Shown here: positions 25,704-34,200 of the stretch, in pieces
How positions within the stretch are numbered: the first letter of the stretch is position 1
Layout of the letters: each line of letters begins with the position of its first letter
Assembly (NCBI GenBank): GCA_964495555.1
Contig: CAZBWA010000002.1
Location: 11,781-75,780, forward strand
DNA length: 64,000 bases
Reading direction: 5' to 3'
From: VGCC01 sp964495555
GTDB taxonomy: Bacteria > Actinomycetota > Actinomycetes > S36-B12
Program-made: the position numbers and the translations under genes
Notes under the pieces: model-generated
Told to the model about the DNA's origin: nothing
Seen by the model: only the letters and a program-made list of their open reading frames with translations
Databases searched by the model: none

Positions 25704-26815
25704 CCTCCGACTTCAATCCGCCGATCCGCGAGGATCTCGTCGGAGTGGTGGCCTACGGCGCACCCCAGGACGAAGGACTCGTGCGCCTCAACGTCAACGA
25801 GAACCCGTTCCCGCTGCCAGCCGCCGTCGTCGACGCCCTCGCCGAGGCGACGCGGCGCGTCGCCGGGGATCTCAATCGCTACCCCGATCGGGATGCGGAA
25901 CGACTCCGCGCCGACCTTGCGACCTACTTGGCGCGCGAATCCGGCGTCGACATCACGCCCACGCGTATCTGGGCGGCCAACGGCTCCAATGAAGTGATGC
26001 ACCACATCCTGCTCGCGTTCGGTGGGCCGGGACGCACGGCGCTCACCTTCCCTCCGACCTACTCCATGTATCCGGAGTACGCGCGGGACACCTTCACCCG
26101 TCTTGTCTCCGTGCCGCGGACCGCCGAGTTCACCATCGATGTGCCACGTGCCGCCCAGGAGATCCGCGATCGTCACCCCGCGGTGGTGCTGGTGGCGTCA
26201 CCGAACAATCCGACGGGTACGGGCATCTCGCTCGAGGACTTGGCGACCCTCGCCTCCTCCGCGCGGGACGTCGGTGGACTCCTCGTCGTCGACGAGGCCT
26301 ATGCGGAGTTCCGGCATGCGGGCGTCCCCAGCGCGCTCGAGCTCCTGGGCAACCACCCGAATGTCATCGTGACGCGCACCATGAGCAAGGCCTTCGGGTT
26401 CGCCGGCGCGCGGGTGGGCTATGCCGCTGCAGCATCGACGGACCTCGTCGAGGCGATGCGGATTGTGCGATTGCCCTACCACCTGTCAGCCATCACGCAG
26501 GCCATCGCGAGTGCGGCGCTCGCGCACGCCGATGCGCTCCAGGAACAGGTGGACCTCCTGCGGTCGGAGCGTGATCGCGTCGAGGGCGAACTCCGGACGG
26601 CGGGGTTCGAGGTTGCTCCCTCGGAGGCGAACTTCCTGATGTTCGGGCGCTTCGCGGATTCGGCCGCCGTCTGGCAAGCGATCCGCGATCGCGGTGTGCT
26701 CATCCGCCAGGTGGGCCCGGCCGGGTGGTTGCGCGTGTCCGTCGGAACACCCGAGGAGAACGATAGATTCATCTCCACCCTGCTGGACGTCGACGCCGTG
26801 CGGAGAGAGACATGA
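25700..26815 (+). CDS. hisC: Histidinol-phosphate aminotransferase
   Basis: PLP enzyme converting imidazole-acetol phosphate and glutamate to histidinol phosphate. 371 residues, class I/II aminotransferase fold. N-terminal VRLNVNENPFPLP, VASPNNPTGTGIS, VVDEAYAEF, and the PLP-lysine segment TMSKAFGFAGARVGY (Lys about 230) match HisC. The GTG start overlaps the hisD stop and its stop overlaps the hisB ATG. Confidence 0.96.
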   Translation: MTSDFNPPIREDLVGVVAYGAPQDEGLVRLNVNENPFPLPAAVVDALAEATRRVAGDLNRYPDRDAERLRADLATYLARESGVDITPTRIWAANGSNEVMHHILLAFGGPGRTALTFPPTYSMYPEYARDTFTRLVSVPRTAEFTIDVPRAAQEIRDRHPAVVLVASPNNPTGTGISLEDLATLASSARDVGGLLVVDEAYAEFRHAGVPSALELLGNHPNVIVTRTMSKAFGFAGARVGYAAAASTDLVEAMRIVRLPYHLSAITQAIASAALAHADALQEQVDLLRSERDRVEGELRTAGFEVAPSEANFLMFGRFADSAAVWQAIRDRGVLIRQVGPAGWLRVSVGTPEENDRFISTLLDVDAVRRET

Positions 26816-27411
26816 ACCCCAGAACCGCGACCATCGAGCGCTCGACCAAGGAGAGCGAGGTCTTCGTCGAGGTGAACCTCGACGGTGCCGGTGTCTCCGA
26901 GATCGACACCGGCGTGCCGTTCTTCGACCACATGCTGGCCCAGTTGGCCAAGCACGGCGGATTGGACCTCACGGTGCGCACCCGGGGTGACCTGGAGGTG
27001 GACGCGCACCACACGGTGGAGGACACTGCGCTGGCACTCGGGCAGGCGATCAACGCCGCTCTCGGGGACCGCAGCGGCCTGCGCAGATTCGGTGACGCGC
27101 TCGTGCCCCTCGACGAATGTCTCGTGCAATCGGCGGTGGATCTCTCCGGACGTCCGTACCTCGTCCACGAGGAGCCCGACCTTGTGGAACTGATCGGGTC
27201 CTACGACACCACGCTGACCCGGCACATCTGGGAGTCACTCGTCGCCACGGCGCAGATCACCCTGCACGTGCGCGTGCTCTCCGGTCGTAACGCCCACCAT
27301 GTCGTCGAGGCCCAGTTCAAGTCGGTGGCGCGCGCTCTACGCGATGCCGTCGCCCGTGACCCGCGTGTCGTCGGTGTGCCTTCGACGAAGGGAACGTTGA
27401 CCGCATCGTGA
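26812..27411 (+). CDS. hisB: Imidazoleglycerol-phosphate dehydratase
   Basis: Dehydrates imidazole-glycerol phosphate to imidazole-acetol phosphate. 199 residues, monofunctional as in actinobacteria (no phosphatase domain). FFDHMLAQLAKHGG and the metal-binding DAHHTVEDTALALG motif (about 64-77) recur in the second half as VVEAQFKSVARALRDA. 4-nt overlaps with hisC and hisH. Confidence 0.97.
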   Translation: MNPRTATIERSTKESEVFVEVNLDGAGVSEIDTGVPFFDHMLAQLAKHGGLDLTVRTRGDLEVDAHHTVEDTALALGQAINAALGDRSGLRRFGDALVPLDECLVQSAVDLSGRPYLVHEEPDLVELIGSYDTTLTRHIWESLVATAQITLHVRVLSGRNAHHVVEAQFKSVARALRDAVARDPRVVGVPSTKGTLTAS

Positions 27412-28055
27412 CGTCCGTGGTGGTCCTGGACTACGGCTCGGGCAATCTCCGCTCCGCGCAGCGTGCACTGGAGCGTGCCGGTGCGCAGGTGGACGTGACC
27501 GCGGATCCCGTACGTGTCCAGGAGTGTGACGGACTGGTGGTCCCCGGCGTCGGTGCCTTCGCCTCGTGCATGGAGGGCCTCCGGGCTATCGGCGGTGATG
27601 CGCTGATCGATCGTCGCCTCGCCGGTGGACGACCCGTCCTCGGGATATGCGTGGGGATGCAGATCCTGTTCGAATCCGGTGTGGAGAACGGCGTCACCAC
27701 GGAAGGACTGGGTCAGTTCCCCGGCGTCGTGGAGCGACTCGATGCGCCGGTGCTCCCGCACATGGGGTGGGACACGGTGCGGACATCGCCGGAGTCCGCG
27801 CTCCTGCGTGAACTCGACGGGCGCATGTTCTATTTCGTGCACAGCTACGGAGTACGCGCGTGGGACTGGGTGGGAACCGATCCGCGACGACCAGCACCCG
27901 TCGTCAGCTGGTGCGACTACGGCGCGCCCTTCATCGCGGTGATCGAGAACGGACCGTTGTCCGGGACCCAATTCCACCCCGAGAAGTCAGGTGACGCTGG
28001 AGCGGCGCTCCTGGCCACGTGGGTGGGGTCGCTACGCGGCCCCTCGCTACTGTGA
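27408..28055 (+). CDS. hisH: Imidazole glycerol phosphate synthase, glutaminase subunit HisH
   Basis: Class I glutamine amidotransferase that feeds ammonia to HisF. 215 residues. Nucleophile Cys in GICVGMQILFE (about residue 81) and the catalytic His/Glu in FHPEKSGD (about 189-196). GTG start overlapping hisB (GTGA). The next gene starts 4 nt after the stop, the only his junction besides hisF-hisI without overlap, and a -10-like element spans the end of this gene. Confidence 0.96.
   Translation: MTSVVVLDYGSGNLRSAQRALERAGAQVDVTADPVRVQECDGLVVPGVGAFASCMEGLRAIGGDALIDRRLAGGRPVLGICVGMQILFESGVENGVTTEGLGQFPGVVERLDAPVLPHMGWDTVRTSPESALLRELDGRMFYFVHSYGVRAWDWVGTDPRRPAPVVSWCDYGAPFIAVIENGPLSGTQFHPEKSGDAGAALLATWVGSLRGPSLL
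28048..28053 (+). promoter_or_regulatory. Possible internal leaderless -10 (TACTGT) for priA/hisA
   Basis: TACTGT at the very end of hisH, then 6 nt (GACCCG), then the hisA ATG at 28060. Same geometry as the transcription-unit starts of this window, inside the his operon. Could be chance. Confidence 0.4.
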
Positions 28056-28059
28056 CCCG

Positions 28060-28821
28060 ATGCTGACACTCCTTCCCGCAGTCGACGTCGCCAATGGCCA
28101 GGCCGTGCGCCTCGTGCAGGGTGCCGCGGGCAGTGAGACCGTGTACGGCGCCCCCCTCGACGCCGCGACCCAGTGGGTCCGTCAGGGAGCCACATGGATT
28201 CACCTGGTGGATCTCGACGCCGCTTTCGGTCGCGGCTCCAATGCCGATCTCATCACGTTCGTCGTGCGTCACCTGCGTGACCAGGTCCACGTCGAACTGT
28301 CCGGGGGCATCCGCGACGACGAGTCGTTGGCGTGGGCGCTGGGGACCGGATGCACGCGTGTGAACATCGGCACCGCGGCCCTCGAAGACCCCGACTGGAC
28401 CGAGCGCGTCATCGCCGAGCACGGCGATCGCATCGCGGTCAGTCTCGATGTCCGCGGTCACACGCTGGCTGCGCGCGGGTGGACCCAGGAGGGCGGTGAC
28501 CTGTGGGAGGCCCTCGGGCGTCTCGATGCCGCCGGGTGCGCGCGCTACGTGGTGACCGACGTGTCCAAGGACGGCACCATGAAGGGCCCCAACTTCCATC
28601 TCCTGCGCGACGTCTGCTCGGCGACGCAGCGTCCCGTGATCGCGTCGGGGGGCATCGCGCACTTGGAGGACCTCCACAAGCTGGCGGACATGGCCCCGCA
28701 CGGGATCGAGGGGGCGATCATCGGTCGCGCCCTCTACGACGGTGCGTTCAGCCTCGCCGAGGCCATCGCAGCGCTCGAGCCTCGGTTCGATCCATATGAG
28801 TGGGGCCCGCCGCGGCCATGA
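28060..28821 (+). CDS. priA: Phosphoribosyl isomerase A (HisA, probably bifunctional HisA/TrpF PriA)
   Basis: TIM-barrel isomerase of ProFAR; in actinobacteria the PriA form also isomerises phosphoribosyl-anthranilate (the TrpF step). 253 residues. LLPAVDVANGQAVRLVQG, HLVDLDAAFGRGSN, VELSGGIRDDES, TRVNIGTAALEDP, DVRGHTLAARGWT and VVTDVSKDGTMKGPN closely follow the Streptomyces PriA pattern as I remember it. No trpF gene is found among the trp genes here, which fits the dual role. The ATG at 28060 lies 4 nt after hisH. It overlaps hisF by 4 nt. Confidence 0.9.
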   Translation: MLTLLPAVDVANGQAVRLVQGAAGSETVYGAPLDAATQWVRQGATWIHLVDLDAAFGRGSNADLITFVVRHLRDQVHVELSGGIRDDESLAWALGTGCTRVNIGTAALEDPDWTERVIAEHGDRIAVSLDVRGHTLAARGWTQEGGDLWEALGRLDAAGCARYVVTDVSKDGTMKGPNFHLLRDVCSATQRPVIASGGIAHLEDLHKLADMAPHGIEGAIIGRALYDGAFSLAEAIAALEPRFDPYEWGPPRP

Positions 28822-29597
28822 CGCTCGCGGTCCGCGTGATCCCGTGCCTCGATGTCGACGACGGCCGGGTCGTCAAGGGGGTCAACTTCACCAATCTCAC
28901 CGATGCGGGTGATCCCGTCGAGTTGGCGGCGGCCTATGACGCTGCGGGAGCCGACGAGCTCGTGTTCCTCGACATCACCGCCTCCAGCAGCGGGCGGGCG
29001 ACCATGCTCGACGTCGTGCGCCGCACCGCGGACACGGTGTTCATCCCGGTGACCGTCGGCGGGGGAGTCCGATCGGTGGAGGACTTCGACTCCCTCCTGC
29101 GTGCGGGTGCGGACAAGGTCGGCGTCAATACCGCAGCGATCACCGATCCCGATCTCCTGAGTCGCGCAGCGCGGCGGTTCGGTGCGCAGTGCGTGGTCCT
29201 CTCCCTCGACGTCCGGCGGTGCCAGGGCGACACCGTGACGCCGAGCGGCTTCGAGGTGACCACGCACGGCGGGCGTCGGGGGACCGGCATGGACGCCGTC
29301 GCATGGGCCCGCGAGGGGCAGGAGCGCGGTGCCGGAGAGATCCTGCTGAACTCGATGGACGCCGACGGCACTCGAGCGGGATTCGATCTGGAACTGATCG
29401 CGGCGGTGCGCGGAGTGGTGTCGATCCCGATCATCGCCAGCGGGGGAGCGGGGGCGCCCGCGGACTTCCCACCTGCCGTCGTCGCAGGTGCCGACGCGGT
29501 CCTGGCTGCCAGCATCTTCCACTTCGGCACGGTCGCCATCGACGAGGTCAAGGCGGCGCTGACCGAGGCCGGATTCCCGGTGCGCGGCAGGATGTGA
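28818..29597 (+). CDS. hisF: Imidazole glycerol phosphate synthase, cyclase subunit HisF
   Basis: Uses ammonia from HisH to form imidazole-glycerol phosphate and AICAR. 259 residues, TIM barrel. RVIPCLDVDDGRVVKGVNF (catalytic Asp about 14), VTVGGGVRSVED, DKVGVNTAAI, GAGEILLNSMDADGT and IIASGGAGAP match HisF. The ATG at 28818 overlaps the hisA stop by 4 nt; an in-frame ATG 18 nt earlier would only overlap more. Confidence 0.97.
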   Translation: MTLAVRVIPCLDVDDGRVVKGVNFTNLTDAGDPVELAAAYDAAGADELVFLDITASSSGRATMLDVVRRTADTVFIPVTVGGGVRSVEDFDSLLRAGADKVGVNTAAITDPDLLSRAARRFGAQCVVLSLDVRRCQGDTVTPSGFEVTTHGGRRGTGMDAVAWAREGQERGAGEILLNSMDADGTRAGFDLELIAAVRGVVSIPIIASGGAGAPADFPPAVVAGADAVLAASIFHFGTVAIDEVKAALTEAGFPVRGRM

Positions 29598-29599
29598 CC

Positions 29600-29935
29600 A
29601 TGGCGCTCGTCGACGATCTCGGTGTCCGATTCGACTCCGCCGGCCTTGTTCCTGTGATCGCCCAGCAATGGGACTCCGGCGAAGTCCTCATGATGGCGTG
29701 GATGGATGCGGAGGCACTCCAGCGCACGCTCGACACCGGCGAGGCTACGTACTTCTCCCGGAGCCGTCAGCAGCAATGGATCAAGGGTGAGACATCGGGA
29801 CACCGGCAACATGTCCGCGAGGTCCGTATCGACTGCGACGGGGACAGTCTGCTCATCCTCGTGGATCAGACCGGGCCGGCGTGTCACACAGGTCAGCGCA
29901 GCTGCTTCGACACCGCGCGCACGGTGATCACGTGA
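29600..29935 (+). CDS. hisI: Phosphoribosyl-AMP cyclohydrolase
   Basis: Opens the purine ring of PR-AMP; zinc-dependent. 111 residues, cyclohydrolase only (no HisE domain). GEVLMMAWMDAEAL, TYFSRSRQQQWIKGETSGH and the metal/cysteine motif QTGPACHTGQRSCF are diagnostic. The ATG is 2 nt after hisF. A CAGGAT at 29588-29593 with a 6-nt spacer is a very weak leaderless candidate. Its stop overlaps trpE (GTGA). Confidence 0.96.
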   Translation: MALVDDLGVRFDSAGLVPVIAQQWDSGEVLMMAWMDAEALQRTLDTGEATYFSRSRQQQWIKGETSGHRQHVREVRIDCDGDSLLILVDQTGPACHTGQRSCFDTARTVIT

Positions 29936-31488
29936 CGCGTGGGCGCACCACGCCGACGCTCGACGAATTCTGCCGACTCGCCCGAGATCGTCGCGTCATC
30001 CCGGTGACCCGGTCGCTACTGGCCGACGGAATCACGCCCGTGGCGCTCTTCGAGATGCTCTGCGGCGAGCGCACGGGCACGTTCCTGCTGGAATCGGCGG
30101 AGCAGGGTAGGTCGTGGTCCCGCTACTCCTTCGTCGGTGTGCGGAGTGCGGCGATGCTCTCCGAGCGAGACGGTGTCGCTCGGTGGTCCGGGCATGTGCC
30201 CGTGGGGCTACCACGAGAGGGCGCACCGAGTGATGTCCTACGTGCTGCCGTGGAGGCGCTCCGCACTCCTCGAGTCGAGGGTCTGCCGCCGTTCACGGGA
30301 GGCATGGTCGGGTACGTCACCTACGACGCCGTGCGCCGATGGGAGGCGGTCCCCGACTCCGGTGTCAATGACGTCGGGATTCCGGAGTTGGGCTTCCTCC
30401 TGGCGACGGACCTCGCGGTGCTCGACCACTGGACCGGCACGGTCACCCTGATCGCGAACGCGATCAACTTCGATGCGACGGATGAACGGGTGGAGGCGGC
30501 ATGGTCGGATGCGGTCGCGCGACTCGACGCGATGCAGGGGGCCGTGAGCCGCGGGATGACATCCGGAGTGACGGACTTTGACGACGTCGGTGATGAACCG
30601 GTGTACTCGACTTTCTCGCGTGAGGAGTACTACGCGTCCGTCGCGAAGATCCAGGAACACATTCGAGATGGGGACGCCTTTCAGGTTGTCCTCTCCCAAC
30701 GCTTCACGGTGCCGTACTCCGGTCGCGCGCTCGATGTCTATCGCGTGCTGCGCTCGTCGAATCCGAGCCCCTACATGTACCTGGTGCGGGTTCCTCGTGA
30801 CATGGAGGGAGGAGAGTCCGAGTCTGTGGCGCACTTCGACATCGTGGGTTCCTCCCCAGAAGCGCTGGTCACCGTGATCGACGGCGAATGCGTCGTACAT
30901 CCGATCGCGGGAACTCGGCCGAGGTCGCCGTCTGCGGACGAGGATGCGGCACGTGCCGCAGAACTACTGGACGACGTCAAGGAGCGCGCAGAGCACGTGA
31001 TGCTGGTGGACCTCGCACGCAACGACCTGGGACGTGTCTGCACTCCCGGAAGTGTGCGTGTCACCGAGTTCATGTCCGTCGAGCGTTATTCCCACGTCAT
31101 GCATCTGGTGTCCACAGTGGTCGGGAGCCTTTCGGCAGGACGGTCAGCCTTCGACGCTCTCGTGGCTGCCTTTCCCGCCGGAACCTTGAGCGGCGCACCC
31201 AAGCCCCGTGCGATGGCGATCATCGATGCATGCGAGCCCACGCGGCGCGGCGTCTACGGGGGGTGCGTGGGATACATCGACTTCGCGGGCAACCTGGATA
31301 TGGCAATCGCGATCCGCACCGCGGTGATCGTGGGGGGAGCCGCGCACATTCAGGCCGGTGCCGGCATCGTCGCGGATTCTCGCGCCGAGTCTGAATACCA
31401 GGAGTGTGTCGCGAAGGCCAGCGCCGTCGTGCGTGCGGTTCGCACTGCGGCCACACTGCGCTCTGTGGAGATCGTCGATGGCCAGTAA
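29932..31488 (+). CDS. trpE: Anthranilate synthase component I TrpE
   Basis: Makes anthranilate from chorismate with ammonia or a glutaminase partner (TrpG, not in this window). 518 residues. N-terminal regulatory motif FLLESAEQGRSWSRYSF, where LLES binds feedback tryptophan in the family, then the chorismate-binding domain with YYASVAKIQEHIRDGDAFQVVLSQRF, PIAGTRPRS, LVDLARNDLGRV, FPAGTLSGAPKPRAM and AGAGIVADSRAESEY. The GTG at 29932 overlaps hisI by 4 nt, so it is read with the his genes and no trp attenuator precedes it. Confidence 0.96.
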   Translation: MTRGRTTPTLDEFCRLARDRRVIPVTRSLLADGITPVALFEMLCGERTGTFLLESAEQGRSWSRYSFVGVRSAAMLSERDGVARWSGHVPVGLPREGAPSDVLRAAVEALRTPRVEGLPPFTGGMVGYVTYDAVRRWEAVPDSGVNDVGIPELGFLLATDLAVLDHWTGTVTLIANAINFDATDERVEAAWSDAVARLDAMQGAVSRGMTSGVTDFDDVGDEPVYSTFSREEYYASVAKIQEHIRDGDAFQVVLSQRFTVPYSGRALDVYRVLRSSNPSPYMYLVRVPRDMEGGESESVAHFDIVGSSPEALVTVIDGECVVHPIAGTRPRSPSADEDAARAAELLDDVKERAEHVMLVDLARNDLGRVCTPGSVRVTEFMSVERYSHVMHLVSTVVGSLSAGRSAFDALVAAFPAGTLSGAPKPRAMAIIDACEPTRRGVYGGCVGYIDFAGNLDMAIAIRTAVIVGGAAHIQAGAGIVADSRAESEYQECVAKASAVVRAVRTAATLRSVEIVDGQ

Positions 31489-31858
31489 TCGCGCTTACCT
31501 CCTGGTGATGCTCGCCCAGGCGGCCCTGGGAATCACGTGCGTCGCGGTCGGCTCGGGGGCGCTCGAGGGTCTGGGCTGGCTCACCCTCGCGGCGATCCCC
31601 GGGGTGGTCGCCACGCGCACGTGGGGGCGGCGCATCGTGGGTGCGATCCTTCTGATCGCCGCGGTGCTCGGCGTCCTCAACGCGGGATCCCTCGGCCTCG
31701 CGGCCGTGGCGTTGGGCTGCGCCCTGATCGGTGTCATCGTGATCGCTGTCGGTCCGCGGTGGGCGGTCATGGGGTCCCGCTATGAGCGGAGGCGCGAGGA
31801 GCGCTCCGCGTGGCAGGCACTCGATGCCGGCGAGGACCCCACTGTGCGCGGTGATTGA
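31478..31858 (+). CDS. Trp biosynthesis-associated membrane protein
   Basis: 126 residues with four hydrophobic helices (about 7-24, 28-43, 49-70 and 74-92) and a charged C-terminal tail. It matches the small actinobacterial membrane family found next to trpE and trpC (Trp_oprn_chp type), whose function is unknown. The ATG lies 11 nt inside the trpE 3' end, so it is strongly coupled to trpE. Confidence 0.75.
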   Translation: MASNRAYLLVMLAQAALGITCVAVGSGALEGLGWLTLAAIPGVVATRTWGRRIVGAILLIAAVLGVLNAGSLGLAAVALGCALIGVIVIAVGPRWAVMGSRYERRREERSAWQALDAGEDPTVRGD

Positions 31859-31860
31859 AT
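31855..31860 (+). promoter_or_regulatory. Weak leaderless -10 candidate (TTGAAT)
   Basis: TTGAAT overlapping the stop of the previous gene, then AGAGGT (6 nt), then ATG. The hexamer is off-consensus at position 2. Listed because the spacer resembles those at lspA and the peroxidase gene. Confidence 0.25.
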
Positions 31861-31866
31861 AGAGGT

Positions 31867-32079
31867 ATGAGCGCATCCGGCGACGATCACGGCTCCACCC
31901 CCGCGGCCTGGACGGCCGTCGTCATCATCACGATCGCCTTCGCGGTGGGGACCCTCGCCATCATCCTCGGCAACTGGCCGCTGTTCTGGGTCGGTGTCGG
32001 GCTCGTGGTGGTGGGGGGCATTGCGGGCAAGGTGCTGCAGAAGGTGGGCTTGGGCGCGAAGCAGTCCACCTCGAACTGA
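31867..32079 (+). CDS. Small two-helix membrane protein with HGxTPAAW motif (DUF6704-like)
   Basis: 70 residues: a short polar N-terminus with HGSTPAAWTAV (about 8-18), helices at about 17-37 and 41-59, and a Lys/Ser tail. Small proteins with an HGxTPAAW start lie beside trpE or trpC in many actinobacteria as I recall (DUF6704); the function is unknown. The ATG at 31867 is the first with this motif in frame. It follows the trp-associated membrane protein by 8 nt. Confidence 0.7.
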   Translation: MSASGDDHGSTPAAWTAVVIITIAFAVGTLAIILGNWPLFWVGVGLVVVGGIAGKVLQKVGLGAKQSTSN

Positions 32080-32140
32080 ATCCTTACATCGCCCTGACCA
32101 CCCCCGATCCATCGCCGTCGCCGTCTGCGGCCGCCTCTGA

Positions 32141-32146
32141 CACCCT
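32141..32146 (+). promoter_or_regulatory. Weak leaderless -10 candidate (CACCCT) for the response regulator
   Basis: CACCCT keeps A2 and T6 only. It has the 6-nt spacing to the ATG at 32153. The gene has no Shine-Dalgarno, which fits a leaderless start. Confidence 0.3.
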
Positions 32147-32152
32147 TGGGCC

Positions 32153-32839
32153 ATGGCTGCGTCGGGTAAGGGTCTCGTTCTCGTCGTGGAGGACGAGCGC
32201 GCCATCTCCGACCTCCTGCGGCTCTACCTGACGCGCGAAGGTTTCGGAGTCCACGTCGAGTCCACCGGACTCGGGGGTCTGAGCGCCGCGCGGACGATGA
32301 GTCCGACGGTCATGATCGTCGACGTCGGACTCCCCGGAATGGATGGCACCGAGATCTGCCGGACCTTGCGCGCCGAGGGCAACTGGGTTCCACTGCTCTT
32401 CTGTACCGCACGAGACGAAGAAGTCGATCGGATCCTCGGGTTGGAGCTCGGGGCGGACGACTACGTCACCAAGCCGTTCAGTCCCCGCGAGGTCGTGGCG
32501 CGGGTTCGCGCGCTCGCGCGTCGGGCTGCCCAGGTGGGCGCACCCTCGGAGTCTCTCGTGCTCGGAGAGGTCGCAGTCGACACCGTGGCGCGACGCGTGC
32601 ACGTGCGCGGAGATGAGGTCGCATTGACCGCGACCGAATTCGATCTGCTCACCCATCTCATGGCGGCACCGGGGCGGGTCTTCACGCGCGATCAACTCCT
32701 GGCCGACGTCTGGGGCTACGCCGCCGTCGTCGGCACCCGCACGGTCGACGTCCACGTCGCGCAACTGCGGGCGAAGTTGGGGGCGGACAGTCCCATCCGC
32801 ACGGTGCGCGGGGTCGGATACTCGGCGGAGGCACCGTGA
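32153..32839 (+). CDS. OmpR/PhoB-family response regulator
   Basis: 228 residues: receiver domain (about 8-122) with the acidic pocket VVEDE (Glu13, Asp14), phospho-acceptor Asp57 in IVDVGLPGMDG, conserved Thr in FCTARDE and Lys in VTKPFSP, then a winged-helix DNA-binding domain (about 132-226) with LTATEFDLLTHL and VHVAQLRAKLG. The GTGA overlap with the sensor kinase makes them one unit. The regulated genes are not identifiable. Confidence 0.95.
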   Translation: MAASGKGLVLVVEDERAISDLLRLYLTREGFGVHVESTGLGGLSAARTMSPTVMIVDVGLPGMDGTEICRTLRAEGNWVPLLFCTARDEEVDRILGLELGADDYVTKPFSPREVVARVRALARRAAQVGAPSESLVLGEVAVDTVARRVHVRGDEVALTATEFDLLTHLMAAPGRVFTRDQLLADVWGYAAVVGTRTVDVHVAQLRAKLGADSPIRTVRGVGYSAEAP

Positions 32840-34200
32840 CCCGTCGACGCGTCGGCATCGTCGGGCAGACGGTCTCCCTCGCCATCGCGATCGCCGTGAT
32901 CACCGCCCTTGTCGCCGGGGGTATCGCCCTGCCCCTGTTGCGCAGTGCCTCCGTCGAGCAGGGGCAGCAGACCCTCGGGCGTCTGGCGGACCTGACGTCG
33001 CGTGCCATCGAGCGACGCGATGTCGGGCTCCCGGGAGGTCGACCGCTCCCGCGGCAGTTGTCCCGGGCACTCGAGGCGAGCAACGTCACCGGCTACCTGC
33101 TGTCCCCGCTAGGCGGGGAGGTGCCGGGATTGACTCCCGAGGAGATCACGGCGTTGCTCTCCGGTGAGCGTGTGAGCGGTCAAGTGGACACCGCGACGGG
33201 GATCGTGGTCTTCGAGGGGCGCCCACTGTCCACGGGGGGAGCCGTCGTCTTGCAGCAGGGGATCGCGGACGCGGGGTCGTCGGCTGATCAGTTCCTCGTG
33301 CGCTTCGTCCTCGCACTGCTGGTAGGCCTGCTTATCGCATCCGTCATCGGCTACTTCGCCGCGCGACGCCTGACACGTCCACTGCGAGCAGCACGGGATG
33401 CGGCGGACAGCATCGCCGAGGGCTCGCGCGATGTCGTCGTGGAGCCACGTGGCCCGCGCGAGGTTGCCGATATCGCCGATGCGATCAACGCGGTGAACGC
33501 CGCCCTCGTCGTTTCGGAGGGACGGCAGCGGGACTTCCTACTGTCGGTGTCGCATGAACTGCGTACTCCACTCACGGCGGTGAAGGGATATGCGGAGGCA
33601 TTGGCCGACGGCGTGGTGACAGGGGAGGACGTGCGTCGTACCGCGGAGGTCATGGGGGTCGAGGCCGCGCGACTCGATCGACTGGTGTCCGACCTCCTCG
33701 ACCTCGCGCGTCTCGGCGCCGTCGACTTCCGAATCCATGCGATCGACACGAGTCTGCAGGAGTTGATGTCGGAGGCGGCACGCGTGTGGATCGATCGATG
33801 CGCACGCGAGGGGGTCTCCCTCGTCGTCGATATGCCGACGACAGCCACCGGGTGGCACACGGACCCGGTGCGCGTGCGTCAGATCATCGACAACCTGATG
33901 GAGAACGCGCTGCGCATGACGCCGACCGGGTCCACCATGTGGCTCCGTGGGATCGATGGACCGTCGATCCTGCTCGTCGTCCGCGACAGCGGTCCCGGCC
34001 TCACGGATGCCGACATCGCCGAGGCTTTCGAGCCCGGGGTCCTCTACGAGCGCTACCTGGGGCAGCGACCTGTCGGGACCGGCATCGGCCTCGCCCTCGT
34101 GGGGCGGCTTGCGCGTGGACTCGGGGGAGCGGCCTCCGTGTCCTCCCATCCTGGAGCGGGTGCCGAGTTCACCGTCACGCTCCCGCGGAGGGTGGAGTGA
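32836..34200 (+). CDS. Sensor histidine kinase
   Basis: 454 residues: membrane helix at about 10-38, an extracytoplasmic sensor region (about 39-150) without a recognised fold, second helix at about 155-177, HAMP linker, DHp domain with phospho-acceptor His240 in SVSHELRTPLTAVKGY, and an ATPase domain with N box NLMENALRM, DSGPGL and GTGIGLALV. Partner of the preceding response regulator. The signal sensed is unknown. It overlaps the DUF2752-like gene by 4 nt. Confidence 0.95.
   Translation: MTRRRVGIVGQTVSLAIAIAVITALVAGGIALPLLRSASVEQGQQTLGRLADLTSRAIERRDVGLPGGRPLPRQLSRALEASNVTGYLLSPLGGEVPGLTPEEITALLSGERVSGQVDTATGIVVFEGRPLSTGGAVVLQQGIADAGSSADQFLVRFVLALLVGLLIASVIGYFAARRLTRPLRAARDAADSIAEGSRDVVVEPRGPREVADIADAINAVNAALVVSEGRQRDFLLSVSHELRTPLTAVKGYAEALADGVVTGEDVRRTAEVMGVEAARLDRLVSDLLDLARLGAVDFRIHAIDTSLQELMSEAARVWIDRCAREGVSLVVDMPTTATGWHTDPVRVRQIIDNLMENALRMTPTGSTMWLRGIDGPSILLVVRDSGPGLTDADIAEAFEPGVLYERYLGQRPVGTGIGLALVGRLARGLGGAASVSSHPGAGAEFTVTLPRRVE

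Noticed and set aside
29588..29599. CAGGAT + 6 nt before hisI as a leaderless promoter
   Set aside because: Off-consensus at position 1 and inside an operon; such a match is frequent by chance, so it is mentioned only under hisI.
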